This document shows, piece by piece, positions 56,648-64,000 of a stretch of DNA of 64,000 nt. Source of the DNA: Bradyrhizobium nanningense (lineage in GTDB: Bacteria; Pseudomonadota; Alphaproteobacteria; Rhizobiales; Xanthobacteraceae). The stretch's first letter is position 1; each line of letters opens with the position of its first letter. A program made the translations under genes and the position numbers. The DNA lies in NCBI RefSeq assembly GCF_004114535.1, contig NZ_LBJC01000007.1, positions 434,001-498,000 on the forward strand. Reading direction: 5' to 3'. Below the pieces are notes generated by a model. That model had not been told where the DNA came from. It ran no database searches and was given only the letters and a program-made list of their open reading frames with translations.

Positions 56648-58444
56648 TCACGGATGGGCGCTTTCCTCCGGCCGCCGGCCTGCAACGACCGCGCCAACGA
56701 ACAGCCGCAGAAGCAGCAGAAGCGCAAGCACGATGAGAAACAGAACGGCAATGACGGCGATCTGGGGACTGATTTCCAGACGGATGTTGTCCCACATCCT
56801 CATGGGCAAAGGCGTCGCGGTAGGTCCGCTCAGGAATAGGCCGAACACGACGTCATCGAAGCCCACGATAAACGCGAAGATTGCTGCGCTTGCTAGCGTC
56901 GGCAACAACAATGGGAGCGTCACCGTTCGCAGCGTCACGAGAGGGCTCGAACCGAGGCTGGCGGCAGCCAGTTCGAGCGTGCGGTTGAAGCGCTTGAGCC
57001 CTGCGATCATGACGACGACGGTATATGGCGCGCCAATGATCGTATAGCTAAGGGCAAATGCCAGCGGATTACCGATCAGCGAAGACCCGGCGAGAGCGAA
57101 GAACAGGGAAACTGCAATGACGACGTGAGGAACGATCAGCGGGGAAATCAAGAGCAGATAGACAGGCACGCGCGCGGCGAACCGGTACCGCACGAGGGCG
57201 AAGGCAGCGGGAACACCAATACCCACGCTCAACAGGGCAGACAGTCCTGCCCATTTGAGACTGAAGCTCAAGGCATTGAGCCATTGCGTATTTCTGAGCA
57301 GACTTGAGAACCAGCGCAGTGAGTAGCCGGGTGGCGGGAAGGTCAGATAGGGTGCATCGCTGAATGCAAGAGGAATCACGACCGCGAACGGCAATATGAG
57401 CAGGAGCAGCGTTAGCGCCGCCATCAAGTAGAACAAGGGCCGGCGGACGACCGTGAAAGCCTCATGCAACCTTAGCGACGGCCCGTGCAGGATCGCCGTT
57501 AGCCGCTCCAGGATCGGCCACGGCGTGGAGAGTCCCGATGTCGTTGTGCCGGTTGGTGAGACGTTGTCGTGCGGGCGATCGTCGAGTTCTTCCGCAATCC
57601 GCTGACGAAATATCAGGAAGACCGTGATGACTGCTAGCATCAAGATCGATGACTGGGCTGCGGCTTCATCAAAATTTCCGAGGATCAGCACGCGCAGGCT
57701 GATGCCCTGAGCGATCAGATAGCTGTCCGGACCACCAAGAAGCTCTGGCGTGATATAGAAGCCGAGACTGGACAGAAACACGAGCGTGCAGCCGCTAATC
57801 ACGCCTGGCATCGAGGCTGGCAGCGTGACCCTCAGGAAGGCGTCGGTCGGAGGACTTCCGAGACTTTGTGCCGCTTTTGCAAGGCTTGGATTAACCCGTG
57901 CCAACACAGCGTAAAGAGGAAAAACCATAAGCGGCAGCTGGACCTGGACCATGCCGATATAGACGCCGATCGAATTGAATACCATTTGCAATGGCTCGGA
58001 GATGACTCCAAGCCGCAGGAGCAGCTGGTTAATGGGCCCGTTGGGGCTGAGCAGGACGATCCAAGCGTAGGTTCTGATCAAGACACTCGTCAAATAAGGG
58101 AGCGTGACGATAAGCAGAAGAAACGCCGCCGGACGCGGTGGACATTTCGATATGGCATAAGCGAGCGGATAAGCGATGAGGAGGCAAATGATCGTCACGG
58201 TCGCGGCGAGCGCGAGTGTTCTAAGGACGATCCAAAGAAACGCGGGCGAGTTGGCGATCTCGATATAGCTCTTGAGCGACCAGGCGCCATCAAGCTGCAG
58301 GCTCTTGAGCACGAGTTGCGCAAGCGGCACGACGTAGCCGACCGAGAATACGATTACGATTGGCAAGAGAAGAAGGACGGGCACTAGGCGCGCCCGTCCT
58401 AATGTATATCCCCTACGGGGCATTGCCACACTCGCATCCGCCAT
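56648..58444 (-). CDS. Fused PotB-PotC-type ABC permease
   Basis: A 598-residue protein made of two permease halves joined by a short linker near residue 300. Each half has about six helices and its own EAA loop: AAQSLGSPPTDAFLRVTLPA in the first and AAASLGSSPLVTLRTVTLPL in the second. Most Pot-type systems encode these as two proteins. The binding-protein stop lies six bases upstream and the M24 gene follows after 127 bases. Confidence 0.92.
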   Translation of the reverse strand: MADASVAMPRRGYTLGRARLVPVLLLLPIVIVFSVGYVVPLAQLVLKSLQLDGAWSLKSYIEIANSPAFLWIVLRTLALAATVTIICLLIAYPLAYAISKCPPRPAAFLLLIVTLPYLTSVLIRTYAWIVLLSPNGPINQLLLRLGVISEPLQMVFNSIGVYIGMVQVQLPLMVFPLYAVLARVNPSLAKAAQSLGSPPTDAFLRVTLPASMPGVISGCTLVFLSSLGFYITPELLGGPDSYLIAQGISLRVLILGNFDEAAAQSSILMLAVITVFLIFRQRIAEELDDRPHDNVSPTGTTTSGLSTPWPILERLTAILHGPSLRLHEAFTVVRRPLFYLMAALTLLLLILPFAVVIPLAFSDAPYLTFPPPGYSLRWFSSLLRNTQWLNALSFSLKWAGLSALLSVGIGVPAAFALVRYRFAARVPVYLLLISPLIVPHVVIAVSLFFALAGSSLIGNPLAFALSYTIIGAPYTVVVMIAGLKRFNRTLELAAASLGSSPLVTLRTVTLPLLLPTLASAAIFAFIVGFDDVVFGLFLSGPTATPLPMRMWDNIRLEISPQIAVIAVLFLIVLALLLLLRLFVGAVVAGRRPEESAHP

Positions 58445-58450
58445 CTTGCC

Positions 58451-59566
58451 CTACCGTGCGCCAGAAATCCAACGCTCCCATTGAGCGACGGCTACTTCAT
58501 TGTTGGCCTTGCCGTTGGAGCCGACCGTGTTCCAGAACTCATAATCCTGGACGAATTGCAGCTTCCGCGCTTCCGGTGAGGTCGGCAGGAGCTTCGCCCG
58601 TTCAGTCGGCACTAAGTCGAACGCACGCGAGTTCGGCGGCGCGTAGAGAATGTGTTGGACAAACTTTGCCTGGTTCTCGGCTCGCGCTGAGAACGCGAGA
58701 AACTTGAACGCGTTGTCTGCGTTCTTAGTGCCTTTCAAAACCACCCAGGTGTCATACTGCAGCATCCCCTGATTCCAGGTGTAGCCGATCTTGGCCCCCT
58801 GCTCGTTGGCTGCCGAAACCCGACCGTTCCAGGCGCTTCCGGCCGTGATCAGCTTATCGATGATCATCTGCGGAGCTTCCGCACCGGTATTCCACCATTT
58901 CAGGATGTTCGGCTTGACCCGGCTGAGGCTCTTGAATGCGCGATCCCAATCAAGTGGATAGAGCTTCGACGGATCAACACCATCCGCCATCAGGGCTGCT
59001 TCGAACGTGCCGCCGTCCGAGGCCCAGGTTCCTGCCATGAGCGAGCGCCGTCCCGCAAATTTTTGGGCATCCCACAAATCCGCCCAAGACTTCGGCGCAT
59101 CGGAGGTAAACTTCGACGCGTCATATGCAATGAACAGAGAATAGATGATCGCGGGCACGGTGAACTTGCCGACCTTGACCGGACTGAACGCGTCGAGGTC
59201 TGCCTTGTCGAAGTAGCCGTAGTCGATCGGAAGCAGAAGATTGTCGCGCTCGAAAGTCGGGGCCTTGCCGCCAGGAATGATCGTCACGTCGTATCGGGGA
59301 GCACCGGCCAACACGCTCGCTCGCACCGCTCCCGTATCCGTGCGGGGTTGAGCGATAACCTTGATGCCGGTCGCTTTCTCGAAGGGCTCGAAATAGGCGA
59401 TCCGCTTGGCTTCGCCCCAGGACCCGCCGCCGTCATAGACCACGACTTCACCGGTGCCCTTCGGGATTTGCGCAAGCGCCGGGGCGGGAAACAGCGAGCG
59501 CGCGGCCGCCAAGCCCCCAGCCAAAGCGGTTCCCCGAAGAAGCTTGCGTCTGACTACATCGACCAT
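58451..59566 (-). CDS. PotD-type ABC substrate-binding protein
   Basis: A 371-residue polyamine-type binding protein with a Tat signal (RRKLLRGTALAGGLA) at the N-terminus and cleavage near ALAQIPKG. The mature domain has the family pattern VVVYDGGGSWGEAKRIAYFE. First gene of the operon; ATG 59566 is chosen because the Tat motif follows directly. Divergent from the Lrp-type regulator. Confidence 0.9.
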   Translation of the reverse strand: MVDVVRRKLLRGTALAGGLAAARSLFPAPALAQIPKGTGEVVVYDGGGSWGEAKRIAYFEPFEKATGIKVIAQPRTDTGAVRASVLAGAPRYDVTIIPGGKAPTFERDNLLLPIDYGYFDKADLDAFSPVKVGKFTVPAIIYSLFIAYDASKFTSDAPKSWADLWDAQKFAGRRSLMAGTWASDGGTFEAALMADGVDPSKLYPLDWDRAFKSLSRVKPNILKWWNTGAEAPQMIIDKLITAGSAWNGRVSAANEQGAKIGYTWNQGMLQYDTWVVLKGTKNADNAFKFLAFSARAENQAKFVQHILYAPPNSRAFDLVPTERAKLLPTSPEARKLQFVQDYEFWNTVGSNGKANNEVAVAQWERWISGAR

Positions 59567-59693
59567 CTTCGCCTCCGTTTGTAGTGGCAAATACTTGCTC
59601 GACCCGGCTTCATGCCTATAATCCGGCAAGCGAGTGGCTGAATTCGCCGTTTTGCGATCTAAAATGCCGGAAAGTTGCAAGTTGAGAGTTTAA

Positions 59694-60176
59694 ATGGCTG
59701 TCACGCGCACGGACCTCGACCGCCTCGATCTGAAGCTTCTGATGCTGCTGCAGGAGAATAATCTGCAGACCTCTGAGGAATTGGCAGAGCGCGTGGGACT
59801 TTCCCCGACGTCTTGCCTGCGTCGGCTCAGGCGATTGCGTGAAAACGGGGCGATCATGTCTGACGTCTCGATCATATCGCCTTCGGTCGCCGGGAAACGG
59901 GTCACCTCGATCGTGCTCGTGGCGCTCGAGCAAGAGCAGCTCGATCTTCTCCACACCTTCAAGAATCGGATGAGCGCCTATCCTGAGGTTACGCAGTGCT
60001 ACTACGTAACGGGTTCGGCTGATTTCATTCTGGTCGTCAACACTGGCTCGATGGAAGAATATGGCGCTTTCACCGAGCGAGCATTCTTTCCCGACAAGAA
60101 CGTCAAGTCGTTCAACACCTATGTGTCGATGCAGACGGTGAAATTCACCACCCGCATCAATCTTGACGTATCCTGA
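59694..60176 (+). CDS. Lrp/AsnC-family transcriptional regulator
   Basis: A 160-residue Lrp protein: HTH (LKLLMLLQENNLQTSEELAERVGLSPTSCLRRLRRL in outline) and a C-terminal RAM amino-acid-binding domain (YPEVTQCYYVTGSADFILVV). Located between the divergent Pot-type operon and the convergent diaminopropionate-lyase gene, it probably senses the amino acid released by this pathway. Confidence 0.92.
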   Translation: MAVTRTDLDRLDLKLLMLLQENNLQTSEELAERVGLSPTSCLRRLRRLRENGAIMSDVSIISPSVAGKRVTSIVLVALEQEQLDLLHTFKNRMSAYPEVTQCYYVTGSADFILVVNTGSMEEYGAFTERAFFPDKNVKSFNTYVSMQTVKFTTRINLDVS

Positions 60177-60197
60177 TTGGCAGCGTTTTGATCCTGC

Positions 60198-61421
60198 CTA
60201 TTGGTTGCCGCTCCAGACCGACAGGTCGGTAGGGCTTTCGGTCGCAAAGAGCAGGACCTTGGCGGACTGATCCAGCCCAAGTCGCTTTCGGTCCTTCTCT
60301 TCGGCTGCCCTGAAGAGGCCTGCCAATCCCGCCGCTCCCGACTCTCCGACGCGAAGACGCTGATCGCCTGAAATGCCCTCATTGAGCAAACGTACCGCGT
60401 CAGCGGCCTCTTCGTCGGTGACCGTGATGTAGCCGCTGGTCAGGTCTTCGATGATCGGCCAAACCAACAAGGACGGGCTTTGGCATTCGAGCATCGACAT
60501 GTTCGTCGCAGGCCCCGGTGGAAGGCGCACGGGCATCTTGGCTCGCGCGCTTTCATAAAGGCAGGCCGATCGTTCCGGCTCCACGATCCACAGATGGGTA
60601 TCGGGCCCGAATAGACCACGCGCCCAACCATGGCCGAATACGCTTGCAGCAAGACCTCCGACGCCAGCTTGAACCAGAACATGCGTAAAGGGCTTTTGCT
60701 GTCCTGTGGTGGCTGCAACGATTTCATCGGTCAGGATCGAGTAGCCCTGAACCACAAGCGTGCAGGCCGTGGCATCTTCTCCTGGGCCGACGGTATCTGG
60801 GACGGCAATCCAACCGTCCTGCGACGCAGCCTTGGCTGCAGCTTCCACCGAGTCGTGATAATCTCCGGACACACGCACGATCTCAGCACCGAGCCGTGAT
60901 ATATGAGCGGCACGCTCTTCACTCACGCCTTGGTGGAGATACACCACAGCTCGCGCCCCGATGAGCCGCGCTCCGGCTGATACGGAACGACCGTGATTGC
61001 CGTCAGATGCACAGGAAAAGGTGAGTTCGGACAGCATGGCCCGAACGCCAGGCTCCATCAGTTCCGCCGGCAGAATTGCTCGCCCCGTCCGCCTCTCGAC
61101 GTGTCGCATAGCAAGCTTCAGCACGGCATAGGCTCCGCCGAGCCCCTTGAAGCTGCCTATGCCCAGACGCTGGGTCTCGTCCTTGATCCAGATTTCGCCA
61201 AGCCCCAGCCTTTCCGCGGTGCGCGGCAGAGAAATCAGATTGGTCGGAGCATAGCGCGGACAAGCTTGAAGAAGGCGCAGAGGCTCATCTCCTGCGTTGC
61301 GGTCGCACCAGGAAGCCGCATGTTTCAGTCCAGATGACCGGCTGCGTAATAGGATAGATCGTTGAGTGGCAAGCGTCTGTGTCGCGGAGTCGGCGGCCTC
61401 AAAAGGGGGTACCAAGGTCAT
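60198..61421 (-). CDS. dpaL: Diaminopropionate ammonia-lyase-like PLP enzyme
   Basis: A 407-residue fold-type II PLP enzyme. The catalytic lysine lies in GSFKGLGGAYAV and the DGNHGR motif in ASDGNHGRSVSAGARLIGA, both characteristic of DpaL. DpaL converts 2,3-diaminopropionate to pyruvate and two ammonia; relatives act on other beta-substituted alanines. ATG 61421 abuts AGGAGG with no spacing; a TTG six bases in gives better spacing. Convergent to the lrp-type gene by 21 bases. Confidence 0.82.
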   Translation of the reverse strand: MTLVPPFEAADSATQTLATQRSILLRSRSSGLKHAASWCDRNAGDEPLRLLQACPRYAPTNLISLPRTAERLGLGEIWIKDETQRLGIGSFKGLGGAYAVLKLAMRHVERRTGRAILPAELMEPGVRAMLSELTFSCASDGNHGRSVSAGARLIGARAVVYLHQGVSEERAAHISRLGAEIVRVSGDYHDSVEAAAKAASQDGWIAVPDTVGPGEDATACTLVVQGYSILTDEIVAATTGQQKPFTHVLVQAGVGGLAASVFGHGWARGLFGPDTHLWIVEPERSACLYESARAKMPVRLPPGPATNMSMLECQSPSLLVWPIIEDLTSGYITVTDEEAADAVRLLNEGISGDQRLRVGESGAAGLAGLFRAAEEKDRKRLGLDQSAKVLLFATESPTDLSVWSGNQ

Positions 61422-61645
61422 CCTCCTGGCAAGTTCGTTCGATCTTTTCGGACTGTACTGTGCCGAGCCGCGAAGCCGGTTAGTGCAATCTTTGACGCAA
61501 TCCATGACGGAATTCGGCATTGTTGAGCCTAAAATGGCGGGTTTGGGCTCGTCTGGCAGGCATATTCCAAAAAGATTTGCTGGTCGAAGACCGCTGACGC
61601 CTCGCAATCTGGCATTCTACCGTGTCGCGAAAGAGGGGATCTCTG

Positions 61646-62869
61646 GTGCAGGATATCCGGGAGCAAGCCGCAAGCTCGAAGGAAGATCTTTCAGATTCCG
61701 AGGTCGATCGTTTGCGAGCCGATACGCCGGGTGTTGCGCATCGAATTCACCTCAACAATGCGGGCGCCGCGCTGATGCTACGTCCCGTCGTGGACGGCAT
61801 GATGACATATCTCCGGCGCGAAGCCGAGATTGGCGGCTACGAAGCGTACGCCGAAAGCACAGCGTGCCTCGAAGGCGTATACGATGGCATAGCTCGACTA
61901 GTCGGCTCGAAGCGGGAAGAAATCGCGCTGGCCGAAAATGCCACTCTGGCCTGGCAGCGCGCCTTCTATTCGCTCCGCTTTAAACCTTCAGACCGAATAC
62001 TCACCACCTCCGCAGAATTTGCCGCAAACTATGTTGCGTTTTTGCAGGTCGCACGCCGCACGGGCGCACGGGTCGAGGTTATACCCGACGACGCAAATCA
62101 GGTTTTGGACCCTGAGGCGCTCGAGCGGATGATCGATGACCGCGTGCGACTGATCGCCATCACCTGGATACCGACGAACGGTGGCTTGGTGAATCCGGCT
62201 GAAGCTGTCGGTCAAATCGCGCGAGCACATGGAATTCCCTACCTGCTGGATGCGTGCCAGGCAGTTGGACAGATCCCGGTGGATGCCCATGCACTTGGTT
62301 GCGACATGCTCACGGCGACGGGCCGGAAATTCCTGCGCGGTCCGCGTGGAACAGGCTTCCTCTACATGCGCGAGGATTTTCTGAAGGACATTGAACCGGC
62401 CATGATAGACCTGTTTGGTGCACCTTGGGTTGGACCTGACCGCTACGAACTTAGGTCCGACGCTCGACGGTTTGAAACCTGGGAGGCGAATTACGCCGCG
62501 CGGCTCGGCCTTGGCATAGCGGTCGACTACGCACTTCTAATCGGCATCAACAAGATCGAACGACGTTGCCGCCTGCTTGCGAACGAGTTGCGCGCTGCAC
62601 TCAGCGCGATCCCCGGTTTGTCGATTCACGACCTCGGAGAAGATCGCGCTTCAATCGTTTCGTTCACTCTTCAGGACGTGGAAGCACGCGAAGTCATGCG
62701 CCATTTGCAAAGTGAAAAAATCAATGTCTCGGTCTCTCCTCCAACAAGTACGCCATTGGACGCAATGAGGAGAAGGCTCCCGCATGTCATTCGGGCTTCG
62801 CCGCACTATTACAATACACTCGAAGAGGTCAACACTCTTGCGTCAGCTGTACGACGAATAAGCCGCTGA
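61646..62869 (+). CDS. Class V PLP-dependent aminotransferase
   Basis: A 407-residue class V aminotransferase (cysteine-desulfurase/isopenicillin-epimerase-like group) with Asp in YLLDACQAVGQIP and the PLP lysine in TATGRKFLRGPRGTGFLY. GTG 61646 has GAGGGG seven bases upstream; the frame opens at GTG 61622. Divergent from dpaL, with which it may share a substrate. Exact reaction not predictable. Confidence 0.88.
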   Translation: MQDIREQAASSKEDLSDSEVDRLRADTPGVAHRIHLNNAGAALMLRPVVDGMMTYLRREAEIGGYEAYAESTACLEGVYDGIARLVGSKREEIALAENATLAWQRAFYSLRFKPSDRILTTSAEFAANYVAFLQVARRTGARVEVIPDDANQVLDPEALERMIDDRVRLIAITWIPTNGGLVNPAEAVGQIARAHGIPYLLDACQAVGQIPVDAHALGCDMLTATGRKFLRGPRGTGFLYMREDFLKDIEPAMIDLFGAPWVGPDRYELRSDARRFETWEANYAARLGLGIAVDYALLIGINKIERRCRLLANELRAALSAIPGLSIHDLGEDRASIVSFTLQDVEAREVMRHLQSEKINVSVSPPTSTPLDAMRRRLPHVIRASPHYYNTLEEVNTLASAVRRISR

Positions 62870-62902
62870 CGAGCGCTCCGCGTGACAGCTTGCATCAGAT
62901 CG

Positions 62903-63650
62903 TCAGAGCTTACAGTTGTAGCGCTGTGCGATGCCACGGCGGAAGGTGAGCACGCAGGTCACGAAGATCGCGCCCTGAATCACTGTCACCCACTGGCCGA
63001 AGCTCGCCAGATATTGCTGCATGGCGATGATCATGAAGGCGCCGACCGCGGGGCCGAAGATGGTGCCGAGACCGCCGACCAGCGTCATCAGCACGACTTC
63101 GCCCGACGTCGACCAATGCACGTCCGTGAGCGAGGCGTTCTGCGCCACGAACACCTTCAGCGCTCCGGCGAAGCCCGCCAGCGTGCCGGACAGCACGAAG
63201 GCCAGGAACTTGTACTGGTCAGTCCGGCAGCCCAGCGAGATGGCGCGCTGCTCGTTCTCGCGGATCGACTTCAGGACCTCGCCGAAGGGCGAATTGATGA
63301 CGCGGAAGATCAGGAGGAACCCGGCGAGGAAGCCGATCAGCACGACGTAATACAGAACCGTCGGCTTGGGAGATCGAGGACGCCGAACATGTGTCCCTGC
63401 GGAATGCCGTCCTCACCATGGATGAACGGGGCCTGAAGTAGATGAAATAGCAGCTGTAGACAGCGCCAGCGTGATCATCGAGAAATAGATGCCCTGACGG
63501 CGGATCGAGATGTAGCCGGTCACGATCGAGAGCGCGAAAGCCGAGGCGACGGCGAGGAAGGCCACGACCATCAGCACGAAGCTCGCCGTACCTGGGCGCT
63601 CTGCCACTCGATCGGCACGCATCATGGCCTTTCGATTAACCGCCGTTTGC
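62903..63650 (-). pseudogene. livM pseudogene (branched-chain amino acid permease)
   Basis: The first part reads AFALSIVTGYISIRRQGIYF and the later part GFLAGFLLIFRVINSPFGEV onward, both LivM. Between them at least two single-base changes break the frame: residues FIYFRPRSS versus QAPFIHGEDG-like in the next frame, and a missing base near the DLPKPTVLYY region. The gene is therefore inactive, and no livF/G/H/J partner is in the window. Confidence 0.8.
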
Positions 63651-63719
63651 GGTTTCGCATGCCACGTCGCGAATATCGTGCCGGCAGCAGACATCTTGCT
63701 ATCCGGCGGGCCGCGCCAG

Positions 63720-63900
63720 CTACATAAGCGATGCGGAAGATCGGGGTGCTACTGGGTGAAATCCTTCGTGGTCTTCGAGCAGCGCCTCGAGTGCGATGAT
63801 CGTATCCTTGTGCGGAAAATCGTCGGGCACGCCCCCCGGAGTCCTTGAGCGCAGATGTGCAGCCACGTCTTCCGGCGGGTGAGACAGGCGAGCTCGGCTT
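63720..63900 (-). other. Unidentified coding fragment at the right edge
   Basis: A minus-strand frame ending at 63720-63722 reads plausibly for about 50 codons (PPEDVAAHLRSRTPGGVPDD, then IIALEALLEDHEGFHP) but has no start in sight, and the upstream frame is disturbed. No family recognised. Confidence 0.25.
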
Positions 63901-64000
63901 TGTCGCCACGTGCGTCTATTCCTAGCCTAGGGCGATGGGGCTGCTGCGCCTTCCGGCGCCGGCTGCGCTTGCTTTAGGCGCTCTAGGTAGCCGCGTGCGC

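Overview
The window looks like accessory and chromosomal DNA of a rhizobial alphaproteobacterium, most likely Bradyrhizobium or a close relative. The reasons are GC-rich coding, a textbook tts box in front of a NopM-type LRR/NEL effector, an orphan Flp pilin, many divergent LysR/transporter pairs and a small Lys-rich protein of a kind I associate with this group. This is a judgement from recognisable families; no database search was possible.

Left part (about 1-29 kb) is a patchwork accessory region rich in defence-type genes and relics. At the left edge lie a JAMM peptidase and an E1-like enzyme, the right half of what looks like a Bil-type ubiquitin-like conjugation operon. Then come a frameshifted antitoxin-like pseudogene, small hypothetical genes, a Panacea-type toxin-antitoxin pair, an integrase fragment, half of a tRNA-Ile gene, three abutting hairpins, an Flp pilin and an intact tRNA-Ile(CAU). 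A DprA-like gene is followed by a poorly characterised operon (NA37-like protein, membrane protein, 60-aa protein). Next is a second, different ubiquitin-like operon (Ubl, E2-like, JAMM-E1 fusion) with a divergent HTH regulator and a convergent papain-like cysteine peptidase. A broken hipBA remnant is joined to a truncated SIR2 gene, followed by a YhaO/YhaN-type (Mre11/Rad50-like) pair. An IS630 remnant and the type III effector with its tts box close the region, so three separate ubiquitin-type enzymologies sit within 28 kb.

The zone at 28.6-30.2 kb is a scar: a Fic-family fragment and a metY pseudogene carrying a nonsense codon and a lost C-terminus.

Right part (about 30.3-62.9 kb) is orderly metabolic DNA: a periplasmic catalase-like protein, a tautomerase, and a GST / flavin-binding protein / PaiB-like / LysE / RidA run. 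Two paralogous LysR genes accompany two MFS transporters and a nitronate-monooxygenase-like enzyme. Then follow LysR/mmsA, nitrilase, a sulfite-oxidase-like enzyme, another LysR and an acetate-type symporter with its DUF485 partner. A nitrate/sulfonate-type ABC importer precedes a larger cluster: a PotABCD-type importer with a fused permease, an M20 and an unusual M24 peptidase homologue, an Lrp regulator, a diaminopropionate ammonia-lyase-like enzyme and a class V aminotransferase. This last cluster reads as a route for taking up and dismantling an N-acylated or beta-substituted amino acid, possibly plant-derived (inference). The window ends in a livM pseudogene and an unidentified coding fragment.
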